64,000 bases of DNA from Ostreiculturibacter nitratireducens (GTDB lineage: Bacteria > Pseudomonadota > Alphaproteobacteria > Rhodobacterales > Rhodobacteraceae). Positions 24,658-34,288 of this stretch are shown one piece after another (position 1 is the first letter of the stretch; the number at the start of each line of letters is the position of its first letter). The notes beneath the pieces are model-generated. The model worked only from the letters and a program-made list of their open reading frames with translations, did no database searches and was not told where the DNA came from. The DNA is taken from NCBI RefSeq assembly GCF_032670585.1, contig NZ_JAVQHL010000001.1, forward strand, positions 248,001 through 312,000, in the 5' to 3' direction. Made by a program: the position numbers and the translations under genes.

Positions 24658-27081
24658 ATGACGAAACACGATCCAGTAGCCGACCTGGCGCTTTCTTCCG
24701 AAACGCTCGAAGCCGAGATCCTTCGGCACCTGAAATTCACGTTGGGCAAGGACCCGTCGCATGCCGCTCTCTACGACTGGCGCATGGCGGTTTCCTATAC
24801 GCTTCGCGATCGCGTGGTCGCGCCGTGGTTCGCCGCCACGCGCCGGACCTGGGCTGAGGACCGCAAGCGTGTCTACTACCTGTCCATGGAATTCCTGATC
24901 GGCCGCATCCTTCAGGACGCTGCAGTGAACCTCGGCCTCAATGACCTGATCGACGATGTTCTCGGGCGGCTTGGGGTGTCCTTCTCGGAGCTTGTCGAGG
25001 ATGAGCCGGATGCCGCGCTTGGCAACGGCGGTCTCGGCCGCCTCGCGGCCTGCTACATGGAAAGCATGGCGACGGTCGGGTGCCCGGGCTATGGCTACGG
25101 CATCCGCTACGAGCACGGTCTGTTCCGCCAGCGCTTCGAAGGTGGGCGGCAGGTAGAGGCGCCGGAAGACTGGCTGAACACCCGCAATCCTTGGGAATTC
25201 GATCGCCCCGAGGTGGCCTACGAGATCGGCTTCAAGGGCCATGTCGAGGACAGGGAAGGCCGCGTGCGCTGGATCCCCGGGGAAACCGTTGTTGCGACGG
25301 CGCACGACACGCCGGTCATCGGCTGGCGCGGCCGCTGGGCCAACACTCTCCGGCTTTGGGGCGCGAAGCCGACGACGCTTTTCGATCTTGGCCGCTTCAA
25401 TCGCGGCGACTACGCGGCCGCGGCGGAGCCCGAGGCGCTGGCGCGCACGCTGTCGCGTGTCCTTTATCCGGATGACACGACATACCAGGGCAAGGAGTTG
25501 CGCCTGAAGCAGGAGTTCTTCCTGACCTCCGCGGCGCTTCAGGACATCATCCGCCGCTTCCTCGATACTCACAAGGACCTGACGAAGCTCGCGGACCTCG
25601 TCGCAGTCCAGATGAACGACACCCATCCCGCGATCGCCGGGCCGGAGCTGATCCGCCTTCTCTGCGATGAGCACGCGATGGATTTCGATACCGCGCTGTC
25701 GATCACGCAGCGGGTGCTCGCCTACACGAACCACACGCTGATGCCCGAGGCGCTGGAACGCTGGGCGACATATCTGATGGGCAGCGTGCTGCCGCGGCAT
25801 ATGCAGATCATCGAGCACATCGACAGCTGGCATCGCAGGACCTTTCCGAACCGTCCGCACTGGGTCGGCATCGTGAAGCACCACGAGGTCCGAATGGGCG
25901 ACCTTGCTTTCGTCACGTCGCACAAGGTCAATGGCGTCTCGGCTCTTCATACGGATCTGGTCAAGGAAACGCTGTTTCCGGAACTCAACGCCCTTCATCC
26001 GGGTCGGATCATCAACCAGACGAACGGCGTCACGCCGAGGCGCTGGTTGCGGATGGCCAACCCGGCGCTGTCGTCGCTCATCACCGAAACGATCGGCGAA
26101 GGCTGGGAGGATGATGCCGACAGGCTGACCGAGCTGGAAGCGCATGTGGCGGACGCGGGTTTTCTGGACGCATTCGGGGCCGCAAAACGGGCGAACAAGG
26201 AGCGTCTCGTGGCCTGGCTGAAGGACGAGACCGGGGTCTCGGCCGATCCCGCAGCGATGTTCGACGTGCAGGTGAAGCGCATACACGAATACAAGCGCCA
26301 GCTGATGAACCTGCTGCAGACCGTGGCCGACTGGCATGTGATGCGGGAGGCGCCGAACGGAAACTACGTGCCCCGCGTAAAGATATTCGGCGGGAAGGCG
26401 GCGCCGGGCTACTACGCAGCGAAGCAGATCATTCGACTGATCAACGACGTTGCGCGGGTCGTGAACGAGGACCCGGTCACGCGTGACTGGCTGAAGATCG
26501 CCTATCCGCCGAACTACAACGTCTCCAAGGCGGAAAAACTGATCCCGGCGGCCGATCTGTCCGAACAGATATCGACGGCGGGCAAGGAGGCGTCCGGCAC
26601 TGGCAACATGAAATTCGCGCTGAATGGCGCGCTGACGATCGGAACGCTGGACGGCGCCAATGTCGAAATCAGGGAGCGTGTCGGTGCGGAGAATTTCTTC
26701 CTGTTCGGGCTGACCGCCGAGGAGGCCGCGAGGAGGCGCGAGTTTCAGGACCATGCGCGGAGCGCGATCCTTGCGAGCCAGCCGCTTCAGGACGTTCTCC
26801 AGATGATCGCCGAAGGGCGCTTCAGCCCGGAGGAGCCGAACCGGTACCATGACCTCGTCCACAACATCTGGAATTCGGACTATTTCCTCGTCGCGTCCGA
26901 CTTCGATGCCTATTCGGCTGCCCAACGCGAAGTCGACGCGCTCTACGCCCGGCCGGCAGACTGGGCGCGTCGCGCGGCGCTCAACACGGCGCGGATGGGA
27001 TTCTTTTCCTCCGACAGGGCAATCCGTGGTTACATGAAGGACATCTGGTCGGTGAAACCCGCCCTTGACCCGGAGGCGTGA
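24658..27081 (+). CDS. glgP: Glycogen phosphorylase
   Basis: This 807-residue PLP enzyme releases glucose 1-phosphate from glycogen. The PLP lysine is Lys652 in SGTGNMKFALNGALTIGTLD, split as SGTGNMKFAL and GALTIGTLD. The N-terminal region has VYYLSMEFLIGR and EPDAALGNGGLGRLAACYM, both family hallmarks. Length agrees with bacterial GlgP (about 800-830). I chose the ATG at 24658; a TTG reading from 24592 would run into the structured leader. It heads the glg operon and is followed 4 nt later by glgB. Confidence 0.95.
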   Translation: MTKHDPVADLALSSETLEAEILRHLKFTLGKDPSHAALYDWRMAVSYTLRDRVVAPWFAATRRTWAEDRKRVYYLSMEFLIGRILQDAAVNLGLNDLIDDVLGRLGVSFSELVEDEPDAALGNGGLGRLAACYMESMATVGCPGYGYGIRYEHGLFRQRFEGGRQVEAPEDWLNTRNPWEFDRPEVAYEIGFKGHVEDREGRVRWIPGETVVATAHDTPVIGWRGRWANTLRLWGAKPTTLFDLGRFNRGDYAAAAEPEALARTLSRVLYPDDTTYQGKELRLKQEFFLTSAALQDIIRRFLDTHKDLTKLADLVAVQMNDTHPAIAGPELIRLLCDEHAMDFDTALSITQRVLAYTNHTLMPEALERWATYLMGSVLPRHMQIIEHIDSWHRRTFPNRPHWVGIVKHHEVRMGDLAFVTSHKVNGVSALHTDLVKETLFPELNALHPGRIINQTNGVTPRRWLRMANPALSSLITETIGEGWEDDADRLTELEAHVADAGFLDAFGAAKRANKERLVAWLKDETGVSADPAAMFDVQVKRIHEYKRQLMNLLQTVADWHVMREAPNGNYVPRVKIFGGKAAPGYYAAKQIIRLINDVARVVNEDPVTRDWLKIAYPPNYNVSKAEKLIPAADLSEQISTAGKEASGTGNMKFALNGALTIGTLDGANVEIRERVGAENFFLFGLTAEEAARRREFQDHARSAILASQPLQDVLQMIAEGRFSPEEPNRYHDLVHNIWNSDYFLVASDFDAYSAAQREVDALYARPADWARRAALNTARMGFFSSDRAIRGYMKDIWSVKPALDPEA

Positions 27082-27085
27082 TGAT

Positions 27086-29296
27086 ATGGCCCGAGCCCCA
27101 GCGGAGGATCTGACCCGCAGGATCGACAACGCCACTGCCGTTGCGCTTGTCGAAGGGCGGCATGGAGATCCTTTCTCGGTGCTGGGGCCGCATGTCAGGG
27201 CGCGAACGGGGACGTTGACGGCGCTTGTTCCGGGCGCGGCGCATGTCTGGGTCCTGCCGGAAGGTGGCAAGGCTACGCCGCTCGCGTCTCATCCCGTCGC
27301 GCCGGAGCTTTTCACGGGGCCGTTGGCCGCAGGGAGCAAATACCGGCTGAGGGCCGAGACGGTGAACGGCGATGTTTGGGAGTGGGACGATCCCTACCAC
27401 TACGGGCCAGTCTTGGGCGAAATGGACGAGTACCTGCTTGGCGAAGGCACTCATCTGAACCTCTGGAAGGCCCTTGGCGCGCATCCCGTCACGCATGAAG
27501 GCAATGAGGGCGTTCATTTCGCCGTCTGGGCGCCGAACGCCCGCCGCGTCTCGGTCGTGGGCGATTTCAACCATTGGAACGGGATCGCGAACCCCATGCG
27601 GCTCCGGGGCGCCACCGGCGTGTGGGAGATCTTCCTGCCGGGCGTCAGGGAAGGCGCGGCATACAAGTACGAGATCCTCGGGGCGGACGGCCATGTCGGC
27701 CCGCTGCGTGCCGATCCGGTGGGCTTTGGCGCGGAGCACCCGCCCGCCACCGCGTCGGTCGTGCGCCGCCTTGGCTTGCACGAATGGCGCGACGAAGGCT
27801 GGATTGCCGAACGTGCGCCCCATCAGAACGTCGATGCCCCGATCTCGATCTACGAGGTGCACCTCGGCAGCTGGCGGCGCGTGCCGGCGGAGGGCGACCG
27901 CCCGCTGTCCTATGTCGAGCTCGCCCGCGACCTGGTCGGCTATGTCAAGGACATGGGCTTCACCCATATCGAGTTGCTGCCGATCAGCGAGCATCCCTTC
28001 GACGGTTCCTGGGGCTACCAGCCGGTCGGTCTGTTCGCCCCGACAATTCGCCACGGCAGACCGGAGGAATTCGCGGCCTTCGTGGACGCGGCGCACGGGG
28101 CCGGGCTCGGGGTGATCTTCGATTGGGTGCCGGGGCACTTCCCGACCGACGCCCACGGCCTCGGTCATTTCGACGGCACGGCGCTTTACGAGCATTCCGA
28201 TCCGAAGGAGGGCTTTCACCGCGACTGGAACACGCTCATCTACAACTACGGGCGCACGGAGGTCGCGAATTTCCTGACATCGAACGCGCTCTACTGGTTG
28301 AAGGAATATCACCTCGACGGACTACGCGTGGACGCGGTCGCATCGATGCTCTACCGCGACTATTCGCGCCCGGAGGGGGAGTGGGTCCCGAACGTCTCCG
28401 GCGGGCGGGAGAACTACGAGGCCATAGCGCTTCTTCAGAAGGTCAACACGTTCGCCTACCGCGACTGCCCCGGCGTGATGACGGTTGCCGAGGAAAGCAC
28501 CGCGTTCCCCGGCGTCTCGCATCCGGTCGATCACGGCGGCCTCGGCTTCGGCTTCAAGTGGAACATGGGCTGGATGAACGACACGCTCGACTACATCCGG
28601 CGTGAACCCGTCCATCGAAAGCACCATCATCACCAGATGACCTTCGGCATCCACTACGCCTTTTCCGAGAATTTCATCCTCCCAATCAGCCATGACGAGG
28701 TCGTGCACGGCAAGGGCTCGATGCTCGGGAAGATGCCCGGCGCGGGTTGGGAAAAGTTCGCGAACCTGCGCGCCTACTACGGCTTCATGTGGACCCACCC
28801 CGGGAAGAAGCTTCTCTTCATGGGGCAGGACTTCGCGCAGGGCGCCGAGTGGAACCATGGCAAGAGCCTCGACTGGCACGAGGCGGAACGGCCTCAACAC
28901 GCCGGTATCCGGGCGCTCGTGCGCGATCTGAACCGTCTTTACCGCGAAACGCCGGCTCTCCACGTCAACGACAGCCGCCCCGAGGGCTTCGAGTGGCTCG
29001 AGGCCAACGATGCGGACCATTCGGTCTATGTCTACGCCCGCAAGGGCAAGCCCAGTGACCCGATGGTGGTCGTCGCGGCGAACTTCACGCCCGTCGAAAG
29101 GCGCGACTACCGCATCGGGTTTCCGGCACCAGGACGCTGGAGCGAGATAATGAACACCGACGCCGAAACCTATGGGGGCGGAAACCGGGGGAACCTCGGG
29201 GGGATCGAAACGGAGGCCAAGGGGTGGCACGGGCAGGCGCAGTCGGCGCCCGTAACGCTGCCGCCCTTGTCGGTCGTGGTTTTCCGGCAGGGTTGA
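27086..29296 (+). CDS. glgB: 1,4-alpha-glucan branching enzyme
   Basis: This 736-residue GH13 enzyme introduces alpha-1,6 branches into glycogen. It has an N-terminal carbohydrate-binding region, a CBM48 domain with FAVWAPNARRVSVVGDFNHW, split as FAVWAPNARRVSV and GDFNHW, and a catalytic barrel. The nucleophile is Asp416 in GLRVDAVASMLY, the acid/base Glu469 in TVAEEST, and a third Asp lies in ISHDEVVHGK. The ATG at 27086 follows GGAGG at the glgP stop. It is 22 nt before glgC. Confidence 0.96.
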   Translation: MARAPAEDLTRRIDNATAVALVEGRHGDPFSVLGPHVRARTGTLTALVPGAAHVWVLPEGGKATPLASHPVAPELFTGPLAAGSKYRLRAETVNGDVWEWDDPYHYGPVLGEMDEYLLGEGTHLNLWKALGAHPVTHEGNEGVHFAVWAPNARRVSVVGDFNHWNGIANPMRLRGATGVWEIFLPGVREGAAYKYEILGADGHVGPLRADPVGFGAEHPPATASVVRRLGLHEWRDEGWIAERAPHQNVDAPISIYEVHLGSWRRVPAEGDRPLSYVELARDLVGYVKDMGFTHIELLPISEHPFDGSWGYQPVGLFAPTIRHGRPEEFAAFVDAAHGAGLGVIFDWVPGHFPTDAHGLGHFDGTALYEHSDPKEGFHRDWNTLIYNYGRTEVANFLTSNALYWLKEYHLDGLRVDAVASMLYRDYSRPEGEWVPNVSGGRENYEAIALLQKVNTFAYRDCPGVMTVAEESTAFPGVSHPVDHGGLGFGFKWNMGWMNDTLDYIRREPVHRKHHHHQMTFGIHYAFSENFILPISHDEVVHGKGSMLGKMPGAGWEKFANLRAYYGFMWTHPGKKLLFMGQDFAQGAEWNHGKSLDWHEAERPQHAGIRALVRDLNRLYRETPALHVNDSRPEGFEWLEANDADHSVYVYARKGKPSDPMVVVAANFTPVERRDYRIGFPAPGRWSEIMNTDAETYGGGNRGNLGGIETEAKGWHGQAQSAPVTLPPLSVVVFRQG

Positions 29297-29318
29297 CCTG
29301 CCAATTGGGGAGGACGGA

Positions 29319-30590
29319 ATGCAGCCAAAACCGACAACCCGGCTTTCGGCCCAGTCGATGGCCTTCGTGCTGGCCGGCGGCCGGGGCTCGCGCCTGAAGG
29401 AACTGACCGACAAGCGGGCGAAGCCGGCTGTATATTTCGGCGGGAAGACGCGGATCATCGACTTCGCGCTGTCCAACGCGCTGAATTCCGGCATCCGCAA
29501 GATGGCGATCGCGACCCAGTACAAGGCTCATAGCCTGATCCGCCACTGCCAAAGGGGCTGGAACTTCTTCCGGGCGGAAAGGAACGAATACCTGGACATC
29601 CTTCCTGCAAGTCAGCGCGTGGACGAGAGCAAGTGGTATCTCGGCACCGCCGATGCCGTCGCCCAGAACATCGACATCATCGACAGCTACCGGGTGAAGT
29701 ACGTCATCATCCTTGCGGGCGACCACGTCTACAAGATGGACTACGAGGTGATGCTGCGTCAGCACGTGGACACCGGCGCCGACGTCACCATCGGCTGCCT
29801 GACGGTTCCGCGGGCGGAGGCATCCGCCTTCGGCGTCATGGATGTCGACCGGCACGGCAGGATCACGGCGTTCCTCGAAAAGCCCAAGGACCCACCACCC
29901 ATGCCGGGCGACCCGGAAAGTTCGCTCGCCTCGATGGGCATCTATGTCTTCGACTGGGCGTTCCTGAGGGACCTGCTGATCCAGGACATGGACGACAAGA
30001 ACTCCAGCCACGACTTCGGCAACGACCTGATCCCTGCGATCGTCAAGAACGGCAAGGCGATGGCGCACCAGTTCTCGGAAAGCTGCGTGACGAGTGGGCA
30101 GGAGGCCGAACCCTACTGGCGCGATGTCGGCACGATCGACTCCTTCTGGCAGGCGAATATCGACCTGACGGACTTCGTGCCGAAGCTCGATCTCTATGAC
30201 ACTGAGTGGCCGATCTGGACCTATGGTGAAATCGTTCCCCCGGCGAAATTCATCCATGACGAGGACGGCCGGCGCGGCATGGCGGTATCGTCGCTGGTGG
30301 CAGGCGGCTGCATCGTTTCGGGCTCGAAGGTGAAGAACTCGCTTCTGTTCACCGGCTGCCTGACCCATTCGTTCTCGACCCTCGACCATGTCGTGGCCTT
30401 GCCGCACGTGACGGTCAATCGCAAGTCCAGGTTGAAGCGATGCGTGATAGACCGGGGTGTGGTCGTTCCGCCTGGTCTTGTCGTCGGGGAGGATCCGGTG
30501 GAAGACGCCAAGTGGTTCCGCCGGACGGATCAGGGGATCGTTCTAATCACTCAGGATATGCTTGATAAGCGAGCGGCGAAGATCGGCTGA
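29319..30590 (+). CDS. glgC: Glucose-1-phosphate adenylyltransferase (ADP-glucose pyrophosphorylase)
   Basis: This 423-residue enzyme makes ADP-glucose from glucose 1-phosphate and ATP, the committed step of glycogen synthesis. The nucleotide-binding motif is VLAGGRGSRLKELTDKRAKP, and the substrate region has GTADAVAQN and ILAGDHVYKMDYE, then FLEKPKDPP. The C-terminal left-handed helix follows from about residue 310. The length is typical of the allosteric bacterial homotetramer. It is 84 nt before glgA. Confidence 0.96.
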   Translation: MQPKPTTRLSAQSMAFVLAGGRGSRLKELTDKRAKPAVYFGGKTRIIDFALSNALNSGIRKMAIATQYKAHSLIRHCQRGWNFFRAERNEYLDILPASQRVDESKWYLGTADAVAQNIDIIDSYRVKYVIILAGDHVYKMDYEVMLRQHVDTGADVTIGCLTVPRAEASAFGVMDVDRHGRITAFLEKPKDPPPMPGDPESSLASMGIYVFDWAFLRDLLIQDMDDKNSSHDFGNDLIPAIVKNGKAMAHQFSESCVTSGQEAEPYWRDVGTIDSFWQANIDLTDFVPKLDLYDTEWPIWTYGEIVPPAKFIHDEDGRRGMAVSSLVAGGCIVSGSKVKNSLLFTGCLTHSFSTLDHVVALPHVTVNRKSRLKRCVIDRGVVVPPGLVVGEDPVEDAKWFRRTDQGIVLITQDMLDKRAAKIG

Positions 30591-30674
30591 ATCGGGCGCA
30601 GGGCAATGTCCGCATTGCCGGATGCGGCTGCGGCCGCGTGCCGACGACGTGGAAACGGAAGAAGGGATCAACAC

Positions 30675-32138
30675 GTGACGGGAGCGAATGACCGGGCAGC
30701 GGTGCGGGGACGGGTCCTGTCGGTCGCGTCGGAATGCGTTGGGTTGATCAAGACCGGTGGCCTTGCCGATGTCGTGGGAGCCTTGCCAGCAGCTCTCGCG
30801 GCGCAGGGCTGGGACATGCGCGTGCTCCTGCCCGCCTATCGCGGACTTGCGGCGCATCTCAAGGACACGCGGGAAGTCTGGGCGGAAACCGACCTTTACG
30901 GCGGTCCGGCAAGGGTCCTCGCCGGACGCGCCGCCGGACTGCGTGTCCTGCTTCTCGACGCTCCGCATCTGTTCGACCGGGAGGGCGGGCCCTACAGCGC
31001 GCATGGCGCGGATTTCCCGGACAATCCCGAGCGGTTCGCCGCGCTCTCCTGGGTGGCCGCCGCGATCGCCCGCGAGGGAACGGACGACGACTGGCGCCCC
31101 GATATTCTGCATGCGCATGACTGGCAGGCCGGGTTGGCGCCGGCCTATCTGCGGTATCAGGGCGTGTCGGACGTGCGGTCCGTTCTCACGATCCACAATA
31201 TCGCCTTCCAGGGCATCGCGGCGTCTTACAAGCTGTCCGCCCTGCGCTTGCCGCATTCGGAGTTCCATTCGGGCGGGTTCGAGTATTGGGGAAACATCTC
31301 GTCCCTCAAGGCCGGGTTGGTCACCGCGGACCGGATCACCACGGTCAGCCCGACCTATGCCGACGAGTTGATGCGCCCGGAATTCGGCATGGGCCTCGAG
31401 GGCGTGATCGCGAGCCGGGCGAGCGACCTCGAAGGGCTGCTGAACGGCGTGGACGAGGCCGTGTGGGATCCGGCGAACGATCCGGAAATCGCGACCTATT
31501 CCGCGCGCAGACCGAAGGGGAAGGCGCAGAACCGGGCGGCGCTTCTGGAGGAATTCGGACTTGGGGAAGTGCCTGGGCCGCTCGCCATCCTCGTTTCCCG
31601 TCTGACCGGGCAGAAGGGTATCGACCTCGTCCTCGCTGCGCTTCCGGATTTCGTCGCGGCCGGCGGCGCCCTCGCGGTGCTTGGCTCGGGCGAGCCGGCG
31701 CTGGAAGCCGCGCTCCGCGACGCCGAGGTCCGTTTTCCCGGAAGGGTGGCGGTCCGGATCGGCTATGACGAGGGGCTCAGTCACCGGATGTTCGGCGGCG
31801 GCGACGCGGTCCTGGTGCCGTCGCGTTTCGAACCCTGCGGCCTGACGCAGATGTACGGGCTTCGCTACGGCACGATCCCGGTCGTGGCGGCGACGGGCGG
31901 GCTGAACGATACGGTCATCGGCGCGACCCCGGCGAGCCTGGCGGCCGGTGCGGCGACGGGGATCGTCTTTCACCCGATCGACAACCTCGGGCTCTCGCAG
32001 GCGTTGCGCCATCTCGTCCAGCTTCATGCGGACGAGAAGGAATGGGCGCGGATGCGCACGCGCGCCATGAAGACCGACGTTGGCTGGAGTTCCCGGTCGG
32101 CCGCTTACGCCGCGCTCTACGAGAGCCTCCTGTCATGA
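30675..32138 (+). CDS. glgA: Glycogen synthase (ADP-glucose type)
   Basis: This is a GT5 glycosyltransferase of about 487 residues that adds glucose from ADP-glucose. The N-terminal ADP-glucose motif is LIKTGGLADVVGALP (Lys26 on this start). HAHDWQAGLAPAY and the C-terminal PSRFEPCGLTQMYGLRYG, with the conserved Glu, are hallmarks. The start is uncertain: I prefer GTG at 30675 after AAGGGA; the ATG at 30606 would add 23 basic residues, and a GTG at 30702 is also possible. It overlaps glgX by 4 nt. Confidence 0.92.
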   Translation: MTGANDRAAVRGRVLSVASECVGLIKTGGLADVVGALPAALAAQGWDMRVLLPAYRGLAAHLKDTREVWAETDLYGGPARVLAGRAAGLRVLLLDAPHLFDREGGPYSAHGADFPDNPERFAALSWVAAAIAREGTDDDWRPDILHAHDWQAGLAPAYLRYQGVSDVRSVLTIHNIAFQGIAASYKLSALRLPHSEFHSGGFEYWGNISSLKAGLVTADRITTVSPTYADELMRPEFGMGLEGVIASRASDLEGLLNGVDEAVWDPANDPEIATYSARRPKGKAQNRAALLEEFGLGEVPGPLAILVSRLTGQKGIDLVLAALPDFVAAGGALAVLGSGEPALEAALRDAEVRFPGRVAVRIGYDEGLSHRMFGGGDAVLVPSRFEPCGLTQMYGLRYGTIPVVAATGGLNDTVIGATPASLAAGAATGIVFHPIDNLGLSQALRHLVQLHADEKEWARMRTRAMKTDVGWSSRSAAYAALYESLLS

Positions 32139-34270
32139 CCGTGTCGGGCAGAGCCCCGGCGGTTTTGGCCACGCCGCACCCCCCGCATCGACCGGCCGAA
32201 ATCCGAGGTGGCAAACCCTGGCCCATGGGGGCGCATTTCGACGGGGAGGGGGTGAATTTCGCTGTCTTCTCGGCCCATGCGGAGAAGATCGAAGTCTGCC
32301 TATTCTCGGAAGATGGCCGGCGTGAATTGGCACGGCTCGCCCTGCCAGAGCGGTACGGAGATACCTGGTTCGGCTACATCCCGGGCCTCGCGCCAGGAGC
32401 GCTCTACGGGCTCAGGGCGCACGGACCTTACGCCCCTGAGGAAGGGCAAAGGTTCAATCCTCACAAGCTCCTGATCGATCCCTATGCGCGCGGGCTCTCC
32501 GGCGCGCTCAAATGGTCGGATCACCTGATGGGGTATCAGGTCGGTTCGCAGCGCGCAGACCTGTCCTATGACACGCGTGACAGCGCCTTTGCGGTCCCGA
32601 AGTCGGTCGTCATCGATCCTCACTTCGACTGGGGCGACGACCGGCCGCCGGAACGCCCTCTGGATGAAACGATCATCTACGAGGCGCATGTGAAGGGGCT
32701 CACGCAGCTCTTTCCGGATATCGACAAGGGCCGGCGCGGAACCTTCCTGGGCCTCGCCTCGGATCCGGTCATCGACCACCTGCTCGACCTGGGGATCACC
32801 ACGGTCGAGCTTCTGCCCGTGCAGGCCTTCGTCGACGAGCGTTTCCTCGTCGCACGGGGGCTCCGGAACTACTGGGGCTACCAGACAGTCGGCTTTTTCG
32901 CGCCCGAGCCGCGCTACCTGTCGAGAGGCGCCCTGTGGGAATTCCAGACCATGGTGCAGAACCTGCACCGGGCCGGGATCGAGGTGATCCTCGACGTCGT
33001 GCTGAATCACACGGCGGAGGGGGACCATCTTGGTCCCACGCTCTCTTTCCGCGGGCTCGACAACCGAAGTTACTATCGGCTCGCCGGCAACGGACGCGCC
33101 TACATAAATGATACCGGTACGGGAAACACGCTCGACCTCACGCATCCGATGGTGCTCAGGATGGCGATGGACAGCCTGCGCTACTGGGTCGAGGTCTGCC
33201 ATGTGGACGGATTCCGGTTCGACCTGGCGACGGTCCTCGCGCGCGAGTATTCGGGTTTCGACGCGAATGGCGGCTTTCTCCGCGCGGTCCAGCAGGACCC
33301 GGTCCTGTCTCGCGTGAAGCTCATCGCGGAACCGTGGGACATCGGGCCAAGCGGCTATCAGCTTGGCCGCTGGCCACACCCGTTCCTGGAGTGGAACGAC
33401 CGATTCCGCGACGGGGTGCGGAGGTTCTGGCGCGGCGACAGCCTGATGACGGCGGATCTCGCCAAGCGCATTCTGGGCTCGGCGGAGCTTTTCGACCACT
33501 CGCGCCGCTCCCCTTGCGCCTCGGTCAACTTCCTGACCGCACACGACGGTTTCACGCTGCAGGACGTCGTGAGCTACACCATGAAGCACAACCATGCGAA
33601 CGGCGAGGGCAACCGGGACGGGCACTCGGAGAACTTCTCCGACAACATGGGCGTGGAGGGGCCGACGGACGATCCCGAGATCCGTACGGCACGTGCGGCG
33701 CGGAAGCGCGCGATGATCGCGACGCTGATGCTCTCGCAAGGCACTCCGATGCTTCTGGCGGGCGACGAGATCGGCAACAGCCAAGGCGGAAACAACAACG
33801 CCTACGCGCAGGACAACGAGACCGGCTGGGTGAACTGGGATGCGGATGATCGGAAATTCCTGGAATTCGTGAAGCGCCTAACCGCGATACGACGCGACAT
33901 GCCTCTCCTGCGGCAACGCCGCTTCCTGCACGCGCGCATTCGCCAACAGGACGGAAAGCCCGATCTGTGCTGGCGCCGGGCCGACGGGGGCGAGCCGAGC
34001 GACCGCGACTGGCATGATCCAGATTGGCGCACCTTGTGCGTGGTGATCCGGGGTGCGGCAGAAGGCCCGTCCAAGGAGTGCGGCGCCGGTGCGGTCTTTG
34101 CCGTCTTCAATGCCGGGGAGGCGACGGAGGTTGTGCTGCCGGAGGCTGAGGAGGACTGGCAGCTTCTTCTCGACAGTTCTCGACCCGACCTCGAGCCGAT
34201 GGACCACGATGCCCCGACGATCGAGGTTGCCTCGGGGTCCGTAGTATTGCTTTTTAGTTCAGCCGGGTGA
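32135..34270 (+). CDS. glgX: Glycogen debranching enzyme GlgX
   Basis: This 711-residue GH13 isoamylase-type enzyme trims alpha-1,6 branches after phosphorylase action. A CBM48 domain (MGAHFDGEGVNFAVFSAHA) precedes the barrel. Catalytic motifs are GFRFDLATVLAR (nucleophile Asp), LIAEPWD (acid/base Glu) and FLTAHDGFTLQD (third Asp). MLLAGDEIGNSQGGNNNAYAQD, split as MLLAGDEIGNSQ and GGNNNAYAQD, is also typical. The ATG overlaps the glgA stop. It ends 18 nt before pgm. Confidence 0.95.
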   Translation: MTVSGRAPAVLATPHPPHRPAEIRGGKPWPMGAHFDGEGVNFAVFSAHAEKIEVCLFSEDGRRELARLALPERYGDTWFGYIPGLAPGALYGLRAHGPYAPEEGQRFNPHKLLIDPYARGLSGALKWSDHLMGYQVGSQRADLSYDTRDSAFAVPKSVVIDPHFDWGDDRPPERPLDETIIYEAHVKGLTQLFPDIDKGRRGTFLGLASDPVIDHLLDLGITTVELLPVQAFVDERFLVARGLRNYWGYQTVGFFAPEPRYLSRGALWEFQTMVQNLHRAGIEVILDVVLNHTAEGDHLGPTLSFRGLDNRSYYRLAGNGRAYINDTGTGNTLDLTHPMVLRMAMDSLRYWVEVCHVDGFRFDLATVLAREYSGFDANGGFLRAVQQDPVLSRVKLIAEPWDIGPSGYQLGRWPHPFLEWNDRFRDGVRRFWRGDSLMTADLAKRILGSAELFDHSRRSPCASVNFLTAHDGFTLQDVVSYTMKHNHANGEGNRDGHSENFSDNMGVEGPTDDPEIRTARAARKRAMIATLMLSQGTPMLLAGDEIGNSQGGNNNAYAQDNETGWVNWDADDRKFLEFVKRLTAIRRDMPLLRQRRFLHARIRQQDGKPDLCWRRADGGEPSDRDWHDPDWRTLCVVIRGAAEGPSKECGAGAVFAVFNAGEATEVVLPEAEEDWQLLLDSSRPDLEPMDHDAPTIEVASGSVVLLFSSAG

Positions 34271-34288
34271 CGAGAAGGGGGAGGAGAC

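Noticed and set aside
24619..27270. 883-residue minus-strand open frame opposite glgP
   Set aside because: It is a shadow of glgP; no family features, and glgP carries all catalytic motifs in the sense frame.
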